Source of the DNA: JAEZKC01 sp046538945
GTDB lineage: Bacteria > Fibrobacterota > Chitinivibrionia > Chitinivibrionales > Chitinispirillaceae
NCBI GenBank assembly: GCA_046538945.1
Contig: JBKHHW010000075.1
Location: 1 to 14,696 of the forward strand
Length of the DNA stretch: 14,696 nt
Direction: 5' to 3'
In this document: piece after piece, positions 7,176 to 14,022 of the stretch
Layout of the letters: each line of letters starts with the position of its first letter
Numbering within the stretch: position 1 is the first letter of the stretch
The notes under the pieces: model-generated
Seen by the model: the letters and a program-made list of their open reading frames with translations, nothing else
What the model was told of the DNA's origin: nothing
Database searches by the model: none
Made by a program: the position numbers and the translations under genes

Positions 7176-9101
7176 ATGGCCAATGACCAAGGCAAGGAAA
7201 ATCCGCGAAAACCAGACGAAACGCCTCCCATGGCTAACAAGTTCAACATGTGGCGTTTTCTTCTGTGGGCCGTGATCCTCACAGCACTGTTTTCCTACGT
7301 GTTCGGGAGTTTCGGCTCGATGGACAGGGTATCTATCTCCTACTCGGAATTCAAAAAGCAGGTTAGGTCGGGGGAAGTGTCCGAAGTGAAGGTGACCGGA
7401 GATAAAATCGAGGGATCGTTCCATTCCGATTATGTCACTACCGTGAACGGCGATACGACCCGGTACTCCCGTTTCAGTACAGTCATGCCCTCATTTCAGG
7501 ACGATGATCTGATGGATATTCTGGATGAGAACGATGTGACTGTCAGGGCGGAGTCAAGTGAGGGGAACTGGCTTCTCAGTTCATTGATTCTGCTTCTGCC
7601 CTGGCTTCTGATTATCGGATATTTCATGTATGCGGGGTCAAAGTTCCGCAAGCAGATGAGAGGCGGCGGCGGGGGATTCGGCAGCGGTCTTTTCAATGTG
7701 GGCAAGTCCAAGGCCAAACGTTTCCGCAAGGAGGTTTCAAACGTGAGCTATAACGATGTGGCCGGGTTGAGCAATCCGAAAAAGGATCTGCAGGAGATTG
7801 TGGATTATCTTAAAGATCCCGGAAAGTTCGCCTCTCTTGGGGCCACAATACCCAAGGGTGTACTTCTGATGGGGCCTCCCGGGACCGGTAAGACGCTGCT
7901 TGCCCGTTCGACGGCGGGAGAGGCGGGGGTGCCTTTTTTCAGCACTTCCGGGTCGGAATTTGTGGAGATGTTTGTGGGAGTGGGAGCTTCGAGAGTGAGA
8001 GACATGTTCGAAACCGCTAAAAAGGAGGCTCCCGCCATAATATTCATAGATGAGCTGGATTCGATCGGGCGGGTAAGAGGATCGGGTCTGGGGGGAAGTC
8101 ACGATGAGCGGGAGCAGACTCTCAATCAGATTCTCTCGGAAATGGATGGTTTCGAGCCTCATCAGTCCGTGGTGGTTATTGCGGCCACCAACCGGCCCGA
8201 TGTGCTCGACCCTGCTTTGACCAGACCGGGGCGTTTCGACCGGCAGATTTCCCTTGATTTCCCTCAGAAGAAGGCCAGGCTTGAAATTCTCAATATTCAC
8301 TCCGCCAATGTGCCCGTAGCGCCTGATGTCGATTTCGAGAAGGTGGCGGCACGTACGGTCGGGTTTTCGGGTGCGGAGCTAAAGAACCTGGTCAACGAGG
8401 CGGCACTGCTTGCGGGCAGAAGGGGCAGCAAGGTAGTGGAATCGAAGGATTTCGACGAGGCCCATGACAAGATCATGCTGGGTTCGGAACGGGAAGATAA
8501 GCTCAACGAGAAGGAAAAGGAGATTGTGGCCTATCATGAAGCGGGGCACGCTCTGGTGGCCAAACTGCTACCCGAAACTGATCCTCTTCAGAAGGTAACT
8601 ATTATCGCCCGCGGAAGGGCTCTGGGGGCAACCGAGCAGATTCCCGATACCGACCGTCACAACCTTAACCGTACCTATCTCCTCGGAAGGATTTCTGTGT
8701 CTTTAGGAGGAAGGGTTTCTGAAAAGTTGATCTTCGATGAGCTGACCAGCGGAGCGGCTCAGGATCTCAAGCAGGTGACCAGTATCGCCCGGAAAATGGT
8801 GTGTCAGTGGGGTATGAGCGAGAAGATCGGTCCCACAACGTTCAGCCAGGGTGAGGAGCATCCCTTCCTGGGCAAGGAGATGGCGCAGCAGAAGGATTTC
8901 AGCGAGCACACTGCCCGGCTTATCGATGAGGAGGTGCAGCGGATAATCCGTGAGCAGGAAGAGAGGACTATCGCCATTCTCACCGAGAACAGAGAAAAGC
9001 TGGATAATCTGGCTGCGGCTCTCATGGAGCATGAAACTCTGGAAAACGGGGAAGTGGACCGGATTCTGGATATGTCATCGGCCAAAGTGGTGGGTGGCTG
9101 A
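7176..9101 (+). CDS. ftsH: ATP-dependent zinc metalloprotease FtsH
   Basis: FtsH is a membrane-anchored hexameric AAA+ protease that degrades misassembled membrane proteins and short-lived regulators. The 641-residue protein has the standard order: transmembrane segment 26-46, a periplasmic domain of about 85 residues, transmembrane segment about 132-152, a Gly-rich linker, and then the AAA+ domain. Walker A is GPPGTGKT (233-240), the pore loop is F266-V-G, and Walker B is IIFIDE (288-293). The second region of homology has TNRPD and arginine fingers R353 and R356. The protease domain has the zinc site H454-EAG-H458 with D530 as the third ligand. All key residues are present, so it should be active. 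An ATG at codon 19 is a possible alternative start but lacks a ribosome binding site. The gene is transcribed alone and ends in a strong terminator. Confidence 0.98.
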   Translation: MANDQGKENPRKPDETPPMANKFNMWRFLLWAVILTALFSYVFGSFGSMDRVSISYSEFKKQVRSGEVSEVKVTGDKIEGSFHSDYVTTVNGDTTRYSRFSTVMPSFQDDDLMDILDENDVTVRAESSEGNWLLSSLILLLPWLLIIGYFMYAGSKFRKQMRGGGGGFGSGLFNVGKSKAKRFRKEVSNVSYNDVAGLSNPKKDLQEIVDYLKDPGKFASLGATIPKGVLLMGPPGTGKTLLARSTAGEAGVPFFSTSGSEFVEMFVGVGASRVRDMFETAKKEAPAIIFIDELDSIGRVRGSGLGGSHDEREQTLNQILSEMDGFEPHQSVVVIAATNRPDVLDPALTRPGRFDRQISLDFPQKKARLEILNIHSANVPVAPDVDFEKVAARTVGFSGAELKNLVNEAALLAGRRGSKVVESKDFDEAHDKIMLGSEREDKLNEKEKEIVAYHEAGHALVAKLLPETDPLQKVTIIARGRALGATEQIPDTDRHNLNRTYLLGRISVSLGGRVSEKLIFDELTSGAAQDLKQVTSIARKMVCQWGMSEKIGPTTFSQGEEHPFLGKEMAQQKDFSEHTARLIDEEVQRIIREQEERTIAILTENREKLDNLAAALMEHETLENGEVDRILDMSSAKVVGG

Positions 9102-9132
9102 TTATTGCAGCACTTATTCCGGTCAAATCCTG

Positions 9133-9163
9133 GGGTGAACGGTTTGATCCGATCACCCTTTTT
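9133..9163 (+). terminator. Rho-independent terminator of ftsH
   Basis: The stem is GGGTGA (9133-9138) plus CGG (9140-9142), paired with CCG (9149-9151) and TCACCC (9153-9158). One A-A mismatch interrupts the stem and the loop is TTTGAT. Five T residues follow (9159-9163). The minus strand lacks a T-run after the hairpin, so it should stop ftsH transcripts but not rfbC transcripts. Confidence 0.9.
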
Positions 9164-9167
9164 CAAA

Positions 9168-9713
9168 TCAAAACGGCGAATCTATGTTTTCTAACCGGGG
9201 CAGTTTGGAATCCTTGTCGGAAAGGATCGGTTCCTCAACAGGCCAGGAAATCGACAGTTCCGGATCATTCCAGATGATTCCCGCATCGTGCTCGGGGGAG
9301 TAGAGGCTGTCGACCTTGTACTGCATTTCGGAATCAGGCTCCAGTGTACAGAATCCGTGAGCAAAGCCCGCGGGGACAAACAGCAAATGGAAATTTCTTT
9401 CACTCAGTTCGAAGCCGCGCCACTGTCCGAAGGTGGGTGATTTTTTGCGCAGATCGACGATTACATCCCAAACGGCTCCCCGGGTGACCCGCACCAGTTT
9501 GCTCTGAGCGGTGGGGGGCTTCTGGAAATGCAGCCCTCTCACCACACCCTTCTGGGTTGAACGGGAGTGGTTGTCCTGTACGAAATCGCAGCTGATCCCG
9601 GCATCTTCGAATTTTTTGCGTGAAAAACTTTCCAGAAAGAAGCCTCTGGTATCGTTGAACACTTTCGGTTTGATCAGAAATACACCGTCAAAGTCGGTTT
9701 CAAGAAATTCCAT
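9168..9713 (-). CDS. rfbC: dTDP-4-dehydrorhamnose 3,5-epimerase
   Basis: RfbC (RmlC) epimerises C3 and C5 of dTDP-4-keto-6-deoxyglucose, the third step of dTDP-L-rhamnose synthesis. The 181-residue cupin protein has the normal family length. Visible active-site residues are R23 (NDTRGFF), R59 and catalytic H62 (VRGLHFQ), K72 and the late tyrosine Y132. The VPAGFAHGF strand and the conserved IIWNDPELSISWP end are also present. It starts 6 bases after the rfbA stop codon, and its weak ribosome binding site (AGGA, 10 bases before the ATG) overlaps the end of rfbA, so the two genes are surely co-transcribed and probably translationally coupled. Its product would feed rhamnose into lipopolysaccharide O-antigen or another surface glycan. 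It converges with ftsH and leaves only 66 bases between the two stop codons. Confidence 0.96.
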   Translation of the reverse strand: MEFLETDFDGVFLIKPKVFNDTRGFFLESFSRKKFEDAGISCDFVQDNHSRSTQKGVVRGLHFQKPPTAQSKLVRVTRGAVWDVIVDLRKKSPTFGQWRGFELSERNFHLLFVPAGFAHGFCTLEPDSEMQYKVDSLYSPEHDAGIIWNDPELSISWPVEEPILSDKDSKLPRLENIDSPF

Positions 9714-9719
9714 TCGAGT

Positions 9720-10595
9720 TCAGTCCTGGTTGTCTATCAGTTCGAGAAGGTATTTGCCGTACCCGTTTTTCTCCATCGGGCGGGCAAGAGTAGTGAGCTG
9801 TTCTGCATTGATGTATCCAAAGCGGTAGGCGATCTCTTCGGGGCAGGAAACCTTGAGACCCTGACGTGCCTGGATGGCCTCTACGAATGTCGAAGCCTGA
9901 AGCATCGAATCGTGGGTTCCTGTATCAAGCCAGGCTATTCCCCGTCCCATATTGACCACCTTCAGACGGTTCTGTTCCAGGTAGAGTCGGTTGAGGTCTG
10001 TTATTTCCAGTTCACCTCTGGGAGAGGGTTTGAGCTGGCGGGCCAGCTTGCATACCTGCGAATCATAAAAATAGAGACCTGTAACGGCGAATTTGGACTT
10101 GGGTGCTGCCGGCTTCTCCTCAAGCGATATCGCCCTGCCGTTCTTATCGAATTCAACCACTCCGTACCGGTGTGGATCATTGACGCGGTAGGCGAAAACG
10201 GTGGCGACTTCAGGTTGCTCGATTGCCACATTGAGGCATTGTACAAGCCCGTGTCCCCAGAATATGTTATCGCCCAGTATAAGAGAGACGGGGTCCTTTC
10301 CGATGAATTCCTCTCCGATGATGAATGCCTGGGCCAGACCTTCGGGTTTGGGCTGCTGAGCGTAGGAAAGGGACATCCCCCACTGGCTTCCGTCGCCCAG
10401 GAGCTTCTGGAACGCGCTCTGGTCTTCCGGAGTAGTAATGATCAGTACCTCACGTATTCCGGCCAGCATCATGATGGACAGGGGGTAGTAGATCATGGGC
10501 TTGTCGTAAACGGGCATGAGTTGCTTTGAGACGGAGATGGTGATCGGGTAGAGTCGTGTTCCTGAACCACCGGCCAGAATTATTCCTTTGTGCAT
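9720..10595 (-). CDS. rfbA: Glucose-1-phosphate thymidylyltransferase
   Basis: RfbA (RmlA) joins dTTP and glucose-1-phosphate to make dTDP-glucose, the committed first step of dTDP-L-rhamnose synthesis. The 291-residue length is typical. The N-terminal nucleotide-binding loop GIILAGGSGTRL (4-15), K24 in SVSKQLMPVYDKP, D109 in ILGDNIFWG, EEKP (159-162) and D224 in WLDTGTHDS are all visible and match the tetrameric RmlA group. AGGAG lies 5 bases before the ATG. It is the first gene of a two-gene operon with rfbC and is divergent from the recombinase gene. The dehydratase (rfbB) and reductase (rfbD) genes are missing from both sides, so the pathway must be completed elsewhere in the genome. Confidence 0.97.
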   Translation of the reverse strand: MHKGIILAGGSGTRLYPITISVSKQLMPVYDKPMIYYPLSIMMLAGIREVLIITTPEDQSAFQKLLGDGSQWGMSLSYAQQPKPEGLAQAFIIGEEFIGKDPVSLILGDNIFWGHGLVQCLNVAIEQPEVATVFAYRVNDPHRYGVVEFDKNGRAISLEEKPAAPKSKFAVTGLYFYDSQVCKLARQLKPSPRGELEITDLNRLYLEQNRLKVVNMGRGIAWLDTGTHDSMLQASTFVEAIQARQGLKVSCPEEIAYRFGYINAEQLTTLARPMEKNGYGKYLLELIDNQD

Positions 10596-10726
10596 ACAGA
10601 CTCCTGAAAGCGGATAAAGCTGAAAACTGACTCGTTTGTGTTTGGGGTACCTGGAATTTCGATCAGTCCGGTTCGTAACAAGAAGGCGGATTCTGAACAG
10701 AGTGTTAAATATACTATATTACCAGT
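10596..10726. promoter_or_regulatory. Divergent rfbA / recombinase promoter region
   Basis: An AT-rich block at 10705-10720 contains plus-strand TATACT (10710-10715) and TATATT (10715-10720). TATATT is followed by six bases and then the recombinase ATG, so that message may begin at or within a few bases of its start codon. No good -35 is seen. The same block reads TATAGT/TATATT on the minus strand and could also serve rfbA with a leader of about 100 bases. These assignments are tentative. Confidence 0.4.
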
Positions 10727-11650
10727 ATGGACATTCAATCCGGGGCTGTTGAAAAATCAGAAATTCTGAGGGTCATGGAGCAGTTTCTCCAGTATGCCAG
10801 GAAGGAGAAGGGGTATTCGGAGCATACTCTTGATGCCTACAGAAGGGATCTGGAGCAGTTTGCCGCGTTCCTGAAGCTTAAAAAGCTGCCGCTTTCAGCT
10901 GCCGGAGCTCTTACCCGGGCCTCCCTGAGGGCGTTCAGTTATTCGCTGCGCGAGCAGGGGCTTAAAGCCAGGTCCATGGCCCGCAAAATTGCTTCACTTA
11001 AGTCACTTTGCCGTTACTGCATGAAACAGCAGATTCTTTCGGTGAATCCCGCCAAGACGCTTGCCACTCCCAAAATGGATAAGCCGCTGCCTGTTTTCTT
11101 AAGCCGGAACCAGGCCGATGAATTGGATTCCAGGCCGCAGAACGGGCCAGAGGATGTGCGCAACGGGGCAATCGTGGAGCTTTTCTACGGAACCGGGATT
11201 CGTCTTTCGGAGCTCTACAGCTTATCCGTATCTGATATAGACAGAAACAGACTGACCGTGAGAGTTGTGGGAAAGGGTCGCAAGGAGAGAATCGTGCCGG
11301 TGACCAAGCAGGCTCTGGATCTGATCGATCTTTATCTTCGGCTCAGGCCCGAACGTGGCGGGGTCAGGGATCCTCTTTTTGTGAATCAGAAGGGGCAGCG
11401 GCTCTCCAGGCGCCAGATCGAGAGAATCGTCAACAAGGCGCTTTCTTCCATCAGTGTCCAGAAGAAAAAGAGCCCCCATGTCCTGCGCCACTCCTTTGCA
11501 ACCCATCTGCTTGATTCCGGTGCGGACATACGGGCCGTGAAGGAACTTCTGGGGCATTCTTCTCTATCCACTACTCAGATTTACACCCATATCTCAAGAG
11601 AGCATCTGATAAAGGCATACCGTCAGGCGCACCCGCGTGCCGAGAAATAG
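10727..11650 (+). CDS. xerC: Tyrosine recombinase XerC/XerD family
   Basis: Xer recombinases resolve chromosome dimers at the dif site during cell division. The 307-residue protein has the N-terminal core-binding SAM-like domain (about 15-105) and the C-terminal catalytic domain. The full catalytic set is visible: R159 (GTGIRLSEL), K183 in the beta hairpin (VVGKGRKER), H251 and R254 (HVLRHSFATH), H277 (ELLGHSSLSTTQ) and the nucleophile Y286 (IYTH). The AVKELLGH segment and the KAYRQAHPRA end look more like XerC than XerD, but I cannot separate the paralogues firmly. No Shine-Dalgarno sequence precedes the ATG. A second ATG at codon 17 (10775) fits the usual Xer N terminus, but its GAGGG is only 2 bases away. 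No integron, phage or transposon neighbours are present, which supports the housekeeping role. Confidence 0.92.
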   Translation: MDIQSGAVEKSEILRVMEQFLQYARKEKGYSEHTLDAYRRDLEQFAAFLKLKKLPLSAAGALTRASLRAFSYSLREQGLKARSMARKIASLKSLCRYCMKQQILSVNPAKTLATPKMDKPLPVFLSRNQADELDSRPQNGPEDVRNGAIVELFYGTGIRLSELYSLSVSDIDRNRLTVRVVGKGRKERIVPVTKQALDLIDLYLRLRPERGGVRDPLFVNQKGQRLSRRQIERIVNKALSSISVQKKKSPHVLRHSFATHLLDSGADIRAVKELLGHSSLSTTQIYTHISREHLIKAYRQAHPRAEK

Positions 11651-11673
11651 GCGCAAAAAAGGTTCTCTCACGG

Positions 11674-11702
11674 CGGATAACGGATAACGGTTAACGGTTA
11701 AC
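11674..11702 (+). repeat. Four-copy heptamer tandem repeat
   Basis: Four consecutive 7-base units, CGGATAA twice and then CGGTTAA twice, followed by CG. The units differ only at one position (A or T). The CGGTTAACG junctions contain the palindrome GTTAAC. The repeat lies 23 bases after the recombinase stop codon and about 170 bases before the fibro-slime gene. It may be an interspersed repeat of this genome or a protein-binding site. Confidence 0.85.
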
Positions 11703-11861
11703 GTTCCCACCGTACTTCTTTTGAATACACTTTATGACCGGATACGGCGAAAAAATGCCCCGATCGGTCTATGAATATTTATATTATAGTGTAATGAAGT
11801 ATCCAAAAAGTTGTAGTTCGGGGCAATTTAAACGTTTTAACAGCTTCAAGGGTGAAGAACT
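11703..11861 (+). promoter_or_regulatory. Leader region of the fibro-slime gene
   Basis: An AT-rich block at 11773-11794 includes TATTAT and TATAGT and is the likely core promoter. This would leave a leader of about 65 bases. I see no matching -35. AAGGGTGA at 11848-11855, 6 bases before the ATG, is a good ribosome binding site. Confidence 0.4.
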
Positions 11862-13805
11862 ATGAAAAACAGGACCTTACTCAGGATCATCTCTCTTTGC
11901 GGGCTGGGGCTTTTGTATGCCGCTGGTGTGTGTGCACAGGACTACCCTGACATCATCTGGGTTCCCGTCACCTATTATGATTTCCATTCAGATCGCTCCA
12001 ATCCGGAATTCGAGCAGCGTCACATGACCGCGGATCCTTATCGCACTGGTATGGTAGCCAGAACTTTGGATGCAGAGGGAAAACCGCGGCTTGGACCAAA
12101 CCCATACATGAATTATTACATAAAGTACTGGTTCCGACCATGGGAAAGTGCCGCAAAAGGGGATTTTACCGGACCCCATTACAGTCCCAGAGCTGGTTAT
12201 AAGGAACGGTATGCAGATGAAGACTGGGTTAAGGAATACCAGGAGGATATCACTTACCTGGGAGTAGAGCAACTTGATCATGATACATCTTTTAAAAACA
12301 TAGTCATTGAAGATTCTCTTCCTTTTGAGCATCTCGGAGATGGTGTATATCAGTACAGCAATGAGGATTTTTTCCCTCTGGATGATAGAGGGTTTGGAAA
12401 TGAATGGAACCATGAGCTGGGAAACGTCAATTACAACAGAGAGCAGGGTATTGATCCCGACCACAATTATTCCTTTACAATGGAGCTTCACTGGCAGTTT
12501 GTGAAAAAGCCGGGAATGACCTTTGATTTCGAGGGAGATGACGATGTTTTTGTGTTTGTAAATAGAGAGCTGGTTTTGGAAATCGGCGGTATACATCAAC
12601 CAGCACAAGCATCCTTCGATGTGGATGACGTGGGCGGTTTGGTGAATGGCCGTCAGTACGATCTGCATGTGTTCTATGCGGAACGTCACTCCGCTTTGTC
12701 TACCATAAAAATTACAACCAACATAATTTCCGCTCCTGCCGACATGGGTCTCTACCCCAAGGGTACTCAGCCGGATGTTGGGGACAATGTCGCCTACGAT
12801 GATTACATCGAATGGAGAGTCGGTCATCCTATGGAGATCCATGCGCACCTGTTCGACAGCAGCAAAGCATGGCGCCCCGAGATGAGCGAATATGTGACCT
12901 GGACTGTGGAAGGGGATCCTTCCATTCCCAGCGGTGAAACAAAATCCTTTCTCAGATTCACACCGACCAGTTCTGAAAATGACCTGGTTATAACAGCTAC
13001 CTACAGAGATCCCAATAGTCCGGACAGCCCTCCCTCGATAAAAACAGTGAGGGTCAAAGTTTTGCCCGGGGAGCCCACTCAACTCGATATTCAACCAGAC
13101 TCAGTCGTCACATCTTACACAAAAAAAGATGATTTTGATGGCCTTTATTTCAAAAGCAGTGAGGATGAGGCCAGGCTCTGGGTTGTGCTCCGGGATGAAT
13201 GGGGTAATTATGTCCGCCATGCCACCGATGCTCAATGGCAGAGTCTCAACGGAGAAGTAGCTGAAACAATAAGGTTGAATGGCAACTCTGCCAGGGTGAT
13301 CAAGAATTTCAAAGCCGAAGAGGGTGAGGAGACAATCATAATCGTAAGGGAAGGCAACCTGAAGCCGGATACCATAGCTGTGGGAAGTGTGGGAGAAAAA
13401 TCGGCTGGCATTGGTCCAAACCCCTTTGTTCCGGGTAAGGATCTCTTAAGTGTCACTCTCCGTCCCGAGACCTACTCCTATTACGAGAATGTCATAAAGG
13501 AAAGCGGGATCGAGAGTGGGACTCTGGTTGCTGTCGGAACGGAAAAACAGCTCAAGGCTAATCCGAAAGATCCGAGCTCTTATGGTAAAGTGGTTATTTA
13601 TGATTGCGTGGGGAATATTGTGTTTCAGGATGAAAAGGGCCTCAAGCGTGCCAAATCCCCCCGTTCCTATGGGTTTATCTGGGATGGCAAGAACAACAGG
13701 GGTAGATTGGTTGGTCCTGGAGTGTATCTGGTAAGGATTACTGGCGAGAATTCGGATAATGAGCCCTTTTTAGTACAGAAAAAGGCAGGCATCAAAGGCG
13801 AGTGA
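11862..13805 (+). CDS. Secreted fibro-slime domain protein with Ig-like and FlgD-like tail
   Basis: This 647-residue exported protein has a signal peptide whose cleavage is predicted after V-C-A25. Residues 30-290 match the fibro-slime domain (TIGR02148, related to PA14). They carry the hallmark FEGDDDVFVFVNRELVLEIG (223-242) with the acidic D226-D228 run that probably binds calcium, and a FYAERHS strand. Residues about 300-402 and 405-508 look like two Ig-like beta-sandwich domains, the second with a DEWGNYV invasin-type strand. Residues 515-640 start with GIGPNPFVPG and contain GKVVIYDCVGNIVF and FIWDGKNNRGRLVGPGVYLV, a FlgD-Ig-like C-terminal domain seen on many secreted multidomain proteins. 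In Fibrobacter, fibro-slime proteins are linked to adhesion to cellulose, so a surface or adhesin role is likely here. It is a single-gene transcript with its own terminator. The ligand is unknown. Confidence 0.9.
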   Translation: MKNRTLLRIISLCGLGLLYAAGVCAQDYPDIIWVPVTYYDFHSDRSNPEFEQRHMTADPYRTGMVARTLDAEGKPRLGPNPYMNYYIKYWFRPWESAAKGDFTGPHYSPRAGYKERYADEDWVKEYQEDITYLGVEQLDHDTSFKNIVIEDSLPFEHLGDGVYQYSNEDFFPLDDRGFGNEWNHELGNVNYNREQGIDPDHNYSFTMELHWQFVKKPGMTFDFEGDDDVFVFVNRELVLEIGGIHQPAQASFDVDDVGGLVNGRQYDLHVFYAERHSALSTIKITTNIISAPADMGLYPKGTQPDVGDNVAYDDYIEWRVGHPMEIHAHLFDSSKAWRPEMSEYVTWTVEGDPSIPSGETKSFLRFTPTSSENDLVITATYRDPNSPDSPPSIKTVRVKVLPGEPTQLDIQPDSVVTSYTKKDDFDGLYFKSSEDEARLWVVLRDEWGNYVRHATDAQWQSLNGEVAETIRLNGNSARVIKNFKAEEGEETIIIVREGNLKPDTIAVGSVGEKSAGIGPNPFVPGKDLLSVTLRPETYSYYENVIKESGIESGTLVAVGTEKQLKANPKDPSSYGKVVIYDCVGNIVFQDEKGLKRAKSPRSYGFIWDGKNNRGRLVGPGVYLVRITGENSDNEPFLVQKKAGIKGE

Positions 13806-13828
13806 TTTTTGGTCTAGATCGGATTTCG

Positions 13829-13863
13829 ATCCCGTTTCCCTGGGTGTGGAAGCGGGATTTTTT
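13829..13863 (+). terminator. Rho-independent terminator of the fibro-slime gene
   Basis: An 11-bp stem (ATCCCGTTTCC at 13829-13839 with GGAAGCGGGAT at 13848-13858, one T-G wobble) closes an 8-base loop and runs into six T residues. It lies 23 bases after the stop codon. Confidence 0.95.
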
Positions 13864-13869
13864 ATTGTG

Positions 13870-13889
13870 GTGCGCCCGGCAGGGCGCAC
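13870..13889. other. GC-rich perfect hairpin
   Basis: GTGCGCCC and GGGCGCAC pair perfectly over 8 bp around the loop GGCA. Four T residues follow shortly after on the plus strand (13893-13896). It could be a backup terminator for the fibro-slime transcript. Confidence 0.6.
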
Positions 13890-13916
13890 TCGTTTTCTCG
13901 TGAGGGGGTTGTGGTG

Positions 13917-13950
13917 TCCCGGAGATGTTTCCGAAGAAACATTCCCGGGA
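13917..13950. repeat. Long inverted repeat capped by a CGAA tetraloop
   Basis: Arms of 15 bases (13917-13931 and 13936-13950) pair at 13 positions around the loop CGAA. The two mismatches are adjacent (arm positions 7 and 8). There is no T-run on either side, so it is not a standard terminator. It lies in the convergent gap between the fibro-slime gene and the small secreted-protein gene. Confidence 0.75.
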
Positions 13951-14022
13951 TTGACGCAGTGTCATTCAAAAATCACCTCCGGGTTGGGAGAAAGCCAGAA
14001 AGCTTACAACCGTTAGGCCCAC

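Noticed and set aside
6440..7186. A 248-codon plus-strand open frame opposite aconitase that overlaps the ftsH start.
   Set aside because: It is antisense to conserved aconitase sequence including the DSHTC cluster segment. Its open reading is a side effect of the GC-rich codon pattern.
9133..9163. A bidirectional terminator shared by ftsH and rfbC.
   Set aside because: On the minus strand no T-run follows the stem, so only the ftsH direction is supported.
11767..11794. A dif-like 28-base AT-rich site just downstream of the recombinase gene.
   Set aside because: The right arm matches the E. coli arm TTATGTTAAAT at only 6 of 11 positions and the left arm matches the B. subtilis dif arm at only about 3 of 11. 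The block is better explained as the promoter of the fibro-slime gene.
11988..13094. A 368-codon minus-strand open frame opposite the fibro-slime gene.
   Set aside because: It is long, but the plus-strand protein has a signal peptide, a recognisable domain, a ribosome binding site and a terminator. The antisense translation shows no coherent domain.
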